Below are positions 17,335-24,811 of a DNA stretch of 46,122 bases, one piece after another (position 1 is the first letter of the stretch; each line of letters starts with the position of its first letter). The position numbers and the translations under genes were made by a program. This DNA is from Halobacteriovorax sp. (GTDB lineage: Bacteria > Bdellovibrionota > Bacteriovoracia > Bacteriovoracales > Bacteriovoracaceae). Location of the stretch: contig PBCC01000009.1 in the NCBI GenBank assembly GCA_002716825.1, forward strand, positions 1-46,122, written 5' to 3'. The notes beneath the pieces are model-generated. The model saw only the letters and a list, made by a program, of their open reading frames with translations, made no database searches and was not told the origin of the DNA.

Positions 17335-17362
17335 AGCTTAGCAAGATTTAGAATGAGCTCAA
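17335..17362 (-). promoter_or_regulatory. Promoter of hydrolase-PilZ gene, predicted leaderless
   Basis: TTGAGC (17362-17357), 16 bp spacer, then the extended -10 TGC-TAAGCT (hexamer 17340-17335), with 5 nt to the ATG at 17329. No Shine-Dalgarno is present. The -10 core matches only in part, so this rests on the TG extension and the position. Confidence 0.35.
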
Positions 17363-17371
17363 GCACGCTAA

Positions 17372-17414
17372 AACGGTTCAATTCCTTGACCAATCTTCAA
17401 GAAGTTGAACCGTT
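17372..17414. promoter_or_regulatory. Long inverted repeat between divergent genes
   Basis: AACGGTTCAA (17372-17381) is perfectly repeated in inverse at TTGAACCGTT (17405-17414). The symmetry continues inward through CTTGA/TCAAG with one wobble and one mismatch, giving about 18 pairs and a short loop. It lies between the promoters of two divergent genes and upstream of both coding regions, so it is not a terminator of either. It is a candidate operator for a shared regulator, or a cruciform. Confidence 0.6.
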
Positions 17415-17464
17415 GGTGCCAAAAGGTAGTGGCGGTTTGCTAGATTCTTCCCTACTATTATGTA

Positions 17465-18493
17465 ATGAAGTTTATTTTGATCATATCGCTAGTCCTAGCA
17501 ACTTTTGGCCTCGTTAGCGCTCAAGACTTATCGTTTGAGGAGCTTGAAAACGCTCCGAGCTCGCAGATTGATGGTCTCGAATTTATTGATCAATTAACAA
17601 GTCAAAAAGAGGCGGTTGAAAAAGCTCGCGTTCGCGTTCTTAAACCTCAACCACTGCCTCCGCCTGAAGTCAGGCCCGATGCTTTTCGCGCTGTCATCCC
17701 TAAAGGCACTGTGATTACACGTTTGAGTGACGATATCGACTTCAAGACTTCAAAGCGCATTCAAGTTTGGGCCCAAGAGGTTTACCCTGGTTCACTGACC
17801 ACACATATTTTAGACAAGAATAAACTGGCCAGCTTTTCCGCCCGGTCAATTAACGTTGTCCCTATCGAAGAAGATCTTAAGCTCACACCAAGTATTAATC
17901 CTAAGATTACTTACGATCGCTCTGCCGGTTTAAAATATAGCGCCTTTGAAAACAATCTTAAAATTAAGGCCGACCTCTCTTGGGAACTTGAAAGTATTGC
18001 ACCCAACTTTTGGAATCAAGTTTTCAATCAAAGCCTTGAGTCCGCTTCAGGCACAAGACTCACACTCAAAACATTTTATGATGACTTCAGACTCCCCATA
18101 AAGTTTGGTCTTGGTCTTTCTTATCAAAATGCTGCGGCTTCGGATGAAGGTTTCGAAATTAAGTGGACCGCCTTGTTTATTGGACCACAAATTTCTTACA
18201 CACTTATCAACCGCGATAGCTGGCAAATGGACCTTGAAGCTCAAGCCTCAGCTGCTACATTTTCGAGTGCCAGAACTTCTAATGAACGCTACTCTCCAAG
18301 CTCTTACGAGTGGGGGCTTGCTGGTAAGCTTGTAAGGAAAACTTGGCTGGGTGATTTTCTGGCGAGTTTAGAATATCGCACCAATTATATCTCGCTTAAT
18401 GAAGGCTCTGATGAAGCCAATTTAAGTGATCAAAAGGTTAGCCAGACATCTCTAGCCTTAAGCCTTGGCTATCGTATTGGATTTGATTTATGA
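17465..18493 (+). CDS. Outer-membrane beta-barrel protein, first of a coupled pair
   Basis: The 342-residue protein has a signal peptide (MKFILIISLVLATFGLVSA-QD), a linker with a proline-rich stretch (KPQPLPPPEVRP, about residues 60-71), a small beta-rich region (about 75-140, 'VIPKGTVITRL...') and a C-terminal barrel of about 180 residues with alternating amphipathic strands ending in a hydrophobic strand (SLALSLGYRIGFDL). Function is unknown. No Shine-Dalgarno is present; TACTAT ends 6 nt before the ATG, so it may be leaderless. Its stop overlaps the start of the next gene by 4 bases (ATGA). Confidence 0.75.
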   Translation: MKFILIISLVLATFGLVSAQDLSFEELENAPSSQIDGLEFIDQLTSQKEAVEKARVRVLKPQPLPPPEVRPDAFRAVIPKGTVITRLSDDIDFKTSKRIQVWAQEVYPGSLTTHILDKNKLASFSARSINVVPIEEDLKLTPSINPKITYDRSAGLKYSAFENNLKIKADLSWELESIAPNFWNQVFNQSLESASGTRLTLKTFYDDFRLPIKFGLGLSYQNAAASDEGFEIKWTALFIGPQISYTLINRDSWQMDLEAQASAATFSSARTSNERYSPSSYEWGLAGKLVRKTWLGDFLASLEYRTNYISLNEGSDEANLSDQKVSQTSLALSLGYRIGFDL

Positions 18494-19521
18494 AAATATT
18501 TTGTCTTGCGACTTACTTATTGTTGATCACAAATAGCTTTGCCGCGGATGGCATTGTCCTCGTGCTTGAGGCGCCGTTATTAGCAAGTCCATCTCTTGAT
18601 GCACAGGTTAAGCAAACTCTTAGACGTGGTGACAAAGTTTATCTTCACGACCAACACTTTAACGAGTCATCTTGGGAATCAACTTCCGACGCCAGTCAAA
18701 GAGTTGCCATTATTGATGATGTTTACAACGAAGAGTTTTATCAAACTCTCTCTAAGGACGGACTTCCTGCTTTCATCCAAGCGAAGTACGTTAAAGTTAT
18801 TTTTAAAGACAACCGTGAGTCCAGCGATCCTGTAGCACGTTTTAAAACAGACCCAACTGATTACCGCCTTGAAGAGCCCCTACCAGAAGGCTTCCCACTG
18901 TCTGAGCGTGAAAAGAAGAAAGCTTCGGCTCTTTTCACAATGGCAACGCACACCAAGTCTAGTTATGAATTCAGTAAACAGCTCATTGATGAATCTTTCG
19001 ATACTGCTTACGGACTAGATCTGATCTACATGACCAAAGTCAGCTATGATCTCTTTGATCGTTTTTACTTTGGCACTAAATTTGGATTTGAAAACAACGA
19101 CGTCGAGCTAGGTTTTTTAGGTGGAGATACAGTTAAGCAATCACTTGGAAGATATAGTGCTGCTCCCTATATTTCTTTCGATATTTACAAGACTGAAAAG
19201 TCGCGCATCTCGGCCCATGCAAGCATCGCTGTCTCCTATCACCGCGCCTATTTAACTTATAAGGCTTCTAACGAACAAGTCGAAGAGCGCGCCTTTAGCG
19301 CTTGGGGGATTACACCGGAGCTAGGCGCCTCATGGCAATGGGTCGATATTATTCCAAAAGTTGATCTCGTTCTTGGCGCCAGTCTCATTGCTCAACCTTC
19401 AGTTGAACTCACACCTGCAACATCACCGGTAGCAAATTTTTGGAATGATGAAGATGATGTACTTCGGATCAAGTCAGGTCTTCGGGCTAACTTTGCTTTA
19501 GGGATTCAATCGCGCTATTAG
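18490..19521 (+). CDS. Outer-membrane beta-barrel protein with N-terminal SH3-like domain
   Basis: The 343-residue protein begins with a signal peptide (MKIFCLATYLLLITNSFAA). Residues about 20-105 look like a bacterial SH3-type domain ('LEAPLLASPSLDAQVKQTLRRGDKVYL'), which often binds peptidoglycan. The C-terminal ~190 residues read as a barrel (FGTKFGFENNDVELGFLGG..., PYISFDIYKTEKSRISAHASIAV, final strand ANFALGIQSRY). It starts by ATGA overlap within the previous gene and shares its design, so the two probably form one envelope complex. A weak AGCG/CGCT stem-loop follows the stop. Confidence 0.75.
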   Translation: MKIFCLATYLLLITNSFAADGIVLVLEAPLLASPSLDAQVKQTLRRGDKVYLHDQHFNESSWESTSDASQRVAIIDDVYNEEFYQTLSKDGLPAFIQAKYVKVIFKDNRESSDPVARFKTDPTDYRLEEPLPEGFPLSEREKKKASALFTMATHTKSSYEFSKQLIDESFDTAYGLDLIYMTKVSYDLFDRFYFGTKFGFENNDVELGFLGGDTVKQSLGRYSAAPYISFDIYKTEKSRISAHASIAVSYHRAYLTYKASNEQVEERAFSAWGITPELGASWQWVDIIPKVDLVLGASLIAQPSVELTPATSPVANFWNDEDDVLRIKSGLRANFALGIQSRY

Positions 19522-19654
19522 TTGAGCGCTTCGCTTTTATTCAAAGTGTCCAAAATTTCAACACGTTACAGCATCAAAATTGTCTAAAGTTTAGTCAATC
19601 CTCCCCGATAAGTCTTATAAGAAAGACAGCAGCACAATTGTCATGGAGGACAGA

Positions 19655-19867
19655 ATGCAAAAATCATCATCACAATCAGAAGTACTTTTCCAAAAGCTAG
19701 GTCATATTTGGTACGTTTTTTCTGAAATCAATAATGAACTTGTATACTCTGCCCTACCTGAAGGCATGAACCCACATACGACAAAACTAGAGCTCTATCA
19801 TGTGATCGAAGAGCATATGCAAAAAGTTTCAAAACAATACAAAGAAATCAAAGCTCAGGTTGCTTAA
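19655..19867 (+). CDS. Small cytoplasmic protein, 70 residues, unknown
   Basis: The ATG at 19655 is preceded at 5 nt by GGAGG, which itself overlaps an in-frame upstream ATG at 19643, so the shorter 70-residue form is right. The sequence (MQKSSSQSEVLFQKLGHIWYVFSEINNELVYSALPEGMNP...) is amphipathic and helical with a heptad-like C-terminus. No family recognised. It overlaps the next small gene by one base (TAATG), so the two are translationally coupled. Confidence 0.7.
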   Translation: MQKSSSQSEVLFQKLGHIWYVFSEINNELVYSALPEGMNPHTTKLELYHVIEEHMQKVSKQYKEIKAQVA

Positions 19868-20040
19868 TGGCAGCTCCAAAGCTTCATAATCTATTTAAAG
19901 ATAAGTCTTCCAATCAATCGGGCGTGCAAGAAAAGGCGCGCCTCGATCAACTGATAAAAAAGTTACAAGAACGCCTTAAAGATCCAAGTCAGGCTAAAAA
20001 AGCAGCGCAAATAATCGAGCGCATGATCCATAACAAATAG
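19867..20040 (+). CDS. 57-residue basic helical protein, unknown
   Basis: The start codon shares its A with the stop of the previous gene. The protein (MAAPKLHNLFKDKSSNQSGV... RLDQLIKKLQERLKDPSQAKKAAQIIERMIHNK) is Lys/Gln rich with two predicted helices and no membrane segment. Coupling to the 70-residue gene suggests a two-subunit small complex. It is not a recognised antitoxin or phage protein. Confidence 0.65.
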   Translation: MAAPKLHNLFKDKSSNQSGVQEKARLDQLIKKLQERLKDPSQAKKAAQIIERMIHNK

Positions 20041-20072
20041 TCTTCATAAATAATTTCATGCTAGACTTAGGC

Positions 20073-20981
20073 ATGAAAAAACTTTTAAACGCTCTGATCT
20101 GCCTCATCGGGATTCTTGGAATAGCTGTAGGGATTTTAGAAATAGCTTCACGTTTCTATTTCTCTAAAGAGTTCAATATTTCAACCACGGCAAGAAAGCT
20201 GCCCGTCGACGTCATCAATGCTTATATCACTCGCACGAGAGCAATAATCCCCACCAATTCAGAAGAAGAATATGTTGTATTTCTTGGAGACTCATTTACT
20301 TTTGGAGACACACTGCCACTAAGAGAGTCTTACCCCAAAGTGTTTGAGCGCTGCTTACAAAGAAGAGGCAGTAAAATTAAAGTCATTAATGCAGGAGTTC
20401 AAGGTACAGGACTCATAGACCACTTTCAAGTTGCTAATAGATTTCTTAATCAAGAGCTCGCGAATGTAAACATCAAGCGAGTAATACTGGGAATTACTGA
20501 TAACGACCAATTGATTGAAACCTGGGGGTTTCACCCCTACGATGCCTGTCCGGATCTTTACCCGTATAGCAACACAAGGTTTTTACACCACCATCTCTTC
20601 TCGGCCTATTATTTAGATTATCTTAAGAATGTAAATAATCATCAGACAAAAGACAAAGCAGTAATAGAAAGAACAAATAAATGTTTAAAGAGAAATGTAG
20701 ATCAACTAAAAAGTTTGCTTGCGAAAAAGAAAATTCCACTCACAACAACATTTTTAGCGGACGCTGTTAGAGATGATTCTGAAAACGATGTCACTAGCTT
20801 AAGTTATGTAGAGAAAGCTAAAGCATTCTCTGATAAGTTTGGGTTGGATTTTATTGTAATCAATGAGGCACTAAAGTCACTCGCTTCAGATAGAGAAATC
20901 TACTCAACCGACGACTACCACTTTAATGCGAGTACCAATGCAATTATAGGTGAATATCTCTGTGAGCAAATCGAGCTTTAA
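20073..20981 (+). CDS. Membrane-anchored SGNH/GDSL hydrolase-like protein
   Basis: The protein is 302 residues (ATG at 20073; the ATG at 20058 is possible). An N-terminal membrane segment (MKKLLNALICLIGILGIAVGILEIA) is followed by the SGNH block I motif LGDSFTFG (Ser about 74) and the final D-x-x-H block (DDYHFN, Asp about 280, His about 283). Such enzymes add or remove acyl groups on glycans or lipids outside the cytoplasm. A TG-C-TAGACT extended -10 ends 5 nt before the ATG and no ribosome site is seen. It is next to, and overlaps, the carbamoyltransferase gene, as is common in carbamoyltransferase/SxtJ cassettes. Confidence 0.8.
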   Translation: MKKLLNALICLIGILGIAVGILEIASRFYFSKEFNISTTARKLPVDVINAYITRTRAIIPTNSEEEYVVFLGDSFTFGDTLPLRESYPKVFERCLQRRGSKIKVINAGVQGTGLIDHFQVANRFLNQELANVNIKRVILGITDNDQLIETWGFHPYDACPDLYPYSNTRFLHHHLFSAYYLDYLKNVNNHQTKDKAVIERTNKCLKRNVDQLKSLLAKKKIPLTTTFLADAVRDDSENDVTSLSYVEKAKAFSDKFGLDFIVINEALKSLASDREIYSTDDYHFNASTNAIIGEYLCEQIEL

Positions 20982-22806
20982 TTTTATACTTGGAATCTCT
21001 TCATTTTATCATGACAGCGCTGCTTGTCTTATACGCGATGGTGAAGTCATCGCGGCGGCTCAAGAGGAGAGATTTAGCAGACTCAAACACGACTCAAAGT
21101 TTCCATCTCATGCTATTGAATACTGTTTACGCGAAGCCGGTATTAGTATTGGCGAGATCAACACGGTCGTTTTCTATGAAAAGCCTTTTCTTAAGTTTGA
21201 GCGTTTATTGGAAACGTATCTCTGCTTTGCCCCTCGAGGCTTCACCTCCTTTCGCCGTGCCATTCCACTCTGGATAAAGCAAAAACTTTTTCAAAAGTCG
21301 CTCTTAAAAAAAGAGTTGGCTAAGCTAGGACGATTTACCGGTGAGCTTAAGTTTTCAAGTCACCATTATTCTCATGCAGCATCCGCTTTCTTTCCCTCTC
21401 CTTTTCAAGAAGCGGCAGTGCTTTGTATGGATGGTGTGGGTGAATGGGCAACCACTTCTCTTTGGAAAGCTAGGGATAATAAGCTAGAGCTTATGGAGGA
21501 AATTCACTTTCCTCACTCACTTGGCTTGCTTTACTCAGCTTTTACTTATTATATCGGATTCAAAGTAAACTCTGGTGAATATAAGCTTATGGGACTAGCT
21601 CCTTACGGCGAAGATAAATACAGTCAAATCATCAAAAATAGACTCATAAAAATTTACCCCGATGGAACTTTTCAGCTCAATATGAATTACTTTGAGTTTG
21701 CGACAGGCCTCAGGATGATTAATGAGTCGTTTGAAAATCTTTTCGGTCAAAAAGCTAGACCTCCAGAAGGCGAGATTACACAATTCCATATGGATATCGC
21801 TCGTTCCATCCAAGTTGTAACTGAAGATATTTTAATTTTACTGGCAAAAGATATTAAAGCTCGACTTGGTATTTCCAACTTATGTTTAGCTGGTGGTGTC
21901 GCACTTAACTGCGTTGCTAACGGCAAGATTATTGAAAATAAAATTTTTGATCAAGTTTGGATTCAGCCAGCCGCAGGAGATGCAGGAGGCGCGCTAGGGG
22001 CAGCCTTAGGCTATTGGTATCAAGGACTAGATAACCCTCGTTTGGCAAAGAAAGATGATGATATGAAGGGAAGCTTTCTAGGCCCTTCTTATTCAAATGA
22101 TGACATTGAAGTTGAAATTATTAATGCCGGTCTAGCTTCAACTCGCATAAGAACGACCAGAGAGCTCCAGCAGAAAATTGCTAAACTTCTTGCCGGGGGA
22201 AAAATTGGCGGCTTGCTTCAAGGAAGGATGGAATTTGGTCCAAGATCTTTAGGCTGCCGATCTATTATTGCTGATCCTAGGTCCATTGAAATGCAAAGTA
22301 AGCTCAATCTGAAAATTAAATACAGAGAAAGCTTTCGCCCTTTTGCTCCAGCAGTCCTAGCAGAAAAGTCGACTGATTGGTTTGAGCAATCAGAAACAAG
22401 CCCGTATATGCTAAGTGTTTGCAAGATCAACAAGGAGCACCTCAGCCAGCTGCCAGAGGATTACTCCAGTCTCTTTGGTATAGAAAAACTAAATATTGCC
22501 CGTTCTAAGCTGCCCGCTGTAACTCATCTCGATTTAAGTGCGAGGTTACAAACAGTTCACAAAGAGACTAATCCCTTTTTCCACGAACTCATCTGTGAAT
22601 TTGAAAAAATCACAGATACTCCTGTTTTGGTGAACACATCTTTTAATATTAGAGGTGAGCCCATCGTGAATTCACCAAGCGATGCAATTCGATGTTTCCT
22701 TAACACTGAAATGGATTTTTTAGTACTAGAGAACTTCTTAATTCTAAAAGAAGAGCAACCTGCAAACTTAGTATTTGATAAGATTCCTATCATCGAGCTG
22801 GATTAA
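20962..22806 (+). CDS. NodU/TobZ-family carbamoyltransferase
   Basis: The protein is 614 residues, GTG start. The GTG at 20962 has AGGTGA about 8 nt upstream and leads straight into the family N-terminus (FILGISSFYHDSAACLI). The N-terminal Kae1-like domain shows HHYSHA metal ligands and MDGVGEW; LAGGVALNC follows; the C-terminal domain has EFGPRSLGCRSIIADPR and NTSFNIRGEPIV. The family transfers a carbamoyl group from carbamoyl phosphate via carbamoyl-AMP to a hydroxyl of a sugar or natural product. It overlaps the SGNH gene by 20 bp and is followed 3 bp later by an SxtJ-family gene. The substrate is unknown; a surface glycan or secondary metabolite is inferred. Confidence 0.95.
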   Translation: MSKSSFNFILGISSFYHDSAACLIRDGEVIAAAQEERFSRLKHDSKFPSHAIEYCLREAGISIGEINTVVFYEKPFLKFERLLETYLCFAPRGFTSFRRAIPLWIKQKLFQKSLLKKELAKLGRFTGELKFSSHHYSHAASAFFPSPFQEAAVLCMDGVGEWATTSLWKARDNKLELMEEIHFPHSLGLLYSAFTYYIGFKVNSGEYKLMGLAPYGEDKYSQIIKNRLIKIYPDGTFQLNMNYFEFATGLRMINESFENLFGQKARPPEGEITQFHMDIARSIQVVTEDILILLAKDIKARLGISNLCLAGGVALNCVANGKIIENKIFDQVWIQPAAGDAGGALGAALGYWYQGLDNPRLAKKDDDMKGSFLGPSYSNDDIEVEIINAGLASTRIRTTRELQQKIAKLLAGGKIGGLLQGRMEFGPRSLGCRSIIADPRSIEMQSKLNLKIKYRESFRPFAPAVLAEKSTDWFEQSETSPYMLSVCKINKEHLSQLPEDYSSLFGIEKLNIARSKLPAVTHLDLSARLQTVHKETNPFFHELICEFEKITDTPVLVNTSFNIRGEPIVNSPSDAIRCFLNTEMDFLVLENFLILKEEQPANLVFDKIPIIELD

Positions 22807-22809
22807 AAT

Positions 22810-23190
22810 ATGAATGAGCACACCAGTAAAAACTTCTTTCTGATCCTAAGTCTTGTCATACCAATCTTATTTGGAGTGATACTACCCTGGCCGGAACTCC
22901 TCACCTTTCCTACTTGGCCAAGTTTTTTCGGCCTTCTCTGTCTTTGTATTTCTTTTTCTCCCCAAAGAATAAGGGATCGCTTTTTTTACCCAGTTTTTAA
23001 AATTTCGCACTTGATTGGAATCATGAACCAATTCCTCATTATGGGTCTCATTTTCTACTTACTCTTTGTCCCTATTGCTCTTATTAGAAAAATATTCAAA
23101 ATGGACAGTCTGCGTCTTAAATCAGATCAAAATAATTCTTTTTGGCGTAAACCAGATGAGAATTTTATAAACTTTGATCGTCCCTACTAG
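22810..23190 (+). CDS. SxtJ-family membrane protein
   Basis: The 126-residue protein has three hydrophobic segments (about 8-28, 34-52, 70-92). The C-terminal pattern ISHLIGIMNQFLIMGLIFYLLFVPIALIRKIFKMDSLRLK...SFWRKP matches the SxtJ family, named from the saxitoxin cluster and found next to carbamoyltransferases. Its role is unproven; it may help present the acceptor at the membrane. It overlaps by 4 bp, tail to tail, with the DUF5989 gene on the other strand. Confidence 0.85.
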   Translation: MNEHTSKNFFLILSLVIPILFGVILPWPELLTFPTWPSFFGLLCLCISFSPQRIRDRFFYPVFKISHLIGIMNQFLIMGLIFYLLFVPIALIRKIFKMDSLRLKSDQNNSFWRKPDENFINFDRPY

Positions 23191-23339
23191 AAAATCGTAT
23201 AGATAAACGGCGCAACCACTGCATTTTGAGACAGCACAATTAAGGCTCCAAGCATAAGCATCGCCAAGATGATGGGTGCCAGCCAAAATTTCTTCCGGAC
23301 TTTCATAAAGCCCCAAAGATCAGTAAAGAACTCTTTCAT
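23187..23339 (-). CDS. DUF5989-family 50-residue membrane protein
   Basis: The ORF encodes 50 residues: a head MKEFFTDLWGFMKVRKKFWL, one hydrophobic helix (APIILAMLMLGALIVLSQ) and the tail NAVVAPFIYTIF. The FxxDLWxFMKxRKKFWLxP head and the APFIYTIF tail are the family pattern of DUF5989, which is found beside SxtJ and carbamoyltransferase genes. Its ATG overlaps the stop of the upstream GT-C gene (ATGA), so it is translated in the minus-strand operon, while its usual partners are on the plus strand and end against it. Confidence 0.85.
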   Translation of the reverse strand: MKEFFTDLWGFMKVRKKFWLAPIILAMLMLGALIVLSQNAVVAPFIYTIF

Positions 23340-24811
23340 TTTTTTTGTCCAACTGGATAAGGTTCCGCTTTTAAAATAATAACATACTTATGGTCATCAA
23401 ATGCTGTTGAAAACTTATATTTTTCAAGAATTTTTAATGGTGTCTTTGTTGAAGAAACAAAACTATCAATATTTTTTGAGTGAAAAAGAAAATACCATTT
23501 CACTTCGTGCTCATCAAAATTTTCGTCAAATAATAACTCTGCCTCATTAAGTGGTCGCTTCAACTCATAATCATGAACTGCCTTAATATAATAATTAAAA
23601 TAGGTAAACGAATCAGTCGCAAAACCATCTCGATTTAAAACCTCAGTTATCGGTTTGGTAAATTCAATTAGCTGCTTAAGTTCAAGCTGTGCATTTTTCC
23701 ATATGTTTATCTTTAGCTCCAACCCTCTGTTAAACGAGACTGTTAAAAACAGTGATAGGAAAAGATAATAATAAGCTTTCCTGCTTGCTAACTCTCTTAT
23801 TAAGAGTAGCGGAATAAAGCCAATGTAGAGGAAATAGCGAAACGAGACTTCTCTGAGATTTAAGCCGTATCTTAAACCAAAGGCAAGAACAAGAGTCCCT
23901 GCAAGTAAACACAAGTGATAATTAACAAGCTTTGTTCGTTTCCTATTCAGCAAGGTGATTGTAATGGATGCAATCAGGATAGTTAAGAAGATATAAAATG
24001 CTGCGTTCTCTGCACGCTCTCCACTCCAAGTGAGTAAAAAGTCCTCGATTATATGTTGCAGGTCGAGTCGAACGGCCACATCTTTTGAGCGTTCTAAAAC
24101 TCGCCACTGAATCAACGGAACCGACTTGATAATAGCGTAGAGACTCATGATATAAAGGAATACTTTGTAACCTCGTTTTTGCTGATCCGACGGAATGACA
24201 TTTCTGACGTAATAAAACTGACTTATTGATAACAAAATATGAACCGCATAGTTAGCAAAACCCAAGAAATTAACAAAGCACAAAATTAGTAAAGATCGAT
24301 CATCTTTAGATTCTAAATATTTTTCAAAGTAGATAAAGCTTAGCAATGCTGTAAGGGCATAGAGGGAGTACATTCGAATAAATGTAAAGTGCTGTATTGT
24401 AAAACTCGCCGAGAAGTAGAAGTAAACAATGACCGCAGCCAACAGTACGCTCTGAATAGATTTTGTGCGATTGATCCAATTGTATAAAAAGAGTCCCGTT
24501 ACGCATGAGATGAGAACAGAAAGCGCCCTAAAGGGAATTACATCATAGCCAAAAAGAGTAAACACTCCTTTAGCCAGTAAGTGGTAGAGTGGCATATGAT
24601 CAATTGTACAACCTTGAACATACAAATCTTTGGGAAGTAGCAACCTCCAAAACTCAAAGCGAACACAATCTAAAACAACTCCCTCTTCACCTGAAATATG
24701 CTTATTGAAACCAGTTTCAAATCCTAGGTATAGCGAGAATAATACAATCGATAGCTGTACCAATTTATCAAGCGTATTAATAAAGGCTCTACTCAGCACT
24801 GGTTCATTCAT
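23336..24811 (-). CDS. GT-C (family 39-like) membrane glycosyltransferase
   Basis: The 491-residue protein has about 10-12 predicted membrane segments. It has the acidic pair after the first helix (HISGEEGVVLDCVRF), the position of the catalytic Asp/Glu in PMT/ArnT enzymes, and 'DHMPLYHLLAKGVFTLFG', the usual P-P-L-Y/H signature region. These enzymes move a sugar from a polyprenyl phosphate to a lipid or protein on the periplasmic face. The start overlaps the radical SAM stop by 8 bp; the stop overlaps the DUF5989 start. With the upstream GT2 (polyprenyl-phosphate sugar synthase type) it forms a donor-making and donor-using pair. The exact acceptor is unknown. Confidence 0.8.
   Translation of the reverse strand: MNEPVLSRAFINTLDKLVQLSIVLFSLYLGFETGFNKHISGEEGVVLDCVRFEFWRLLLPKDLYVQGCTIDHMPLYHLLAKGVFTLFGYDVIPFRALSVLISCVTGLFLYNWINRTKSIQSVLLAAVIVYFYFSASFTIQHFTFIRMYSLYALTALLSFIYFEKYLESKDDRSLLILCFVNFLGFANYAVHILLSISQFYYVRNVIPSDQQKRGYKVFLYIMSLYAIIKSVPLIQWRVLERSKDVAVRLDLQHIIEDFLLTWSGERAENAAFYIFLTILIASITITLLNRKRTKLVNYHLCLLAGTLVLAFGLRYGLNLREVSFRYFLYIGFIPLLLIRELASRKAYYYLFLSLFLTVSFNRGLELKINIWKNAQLELKQLIEFTKPITEVLNRDGFATDSFTYFNYYIKAVHDYELKRPLNEAELLFDENFDEHEVKWYFLFHSKNIDSFVSSTKTPLKILEKYKFSTAFDDHKYVIILKAEPYPVGQKK

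Noticed and set aside
19522-19560. AGCG-CTT-CGCT stem with following T-rich bases as a terminator
   Set aside because: Only a four-pair stem; too weak to list as a terminator.
20950-20962. GTG at 20950 as start of the carbamoyltransferase
   Set aside because: The GTG at 20962 has the better AGGTGA spacing and fits the family N-terminus.
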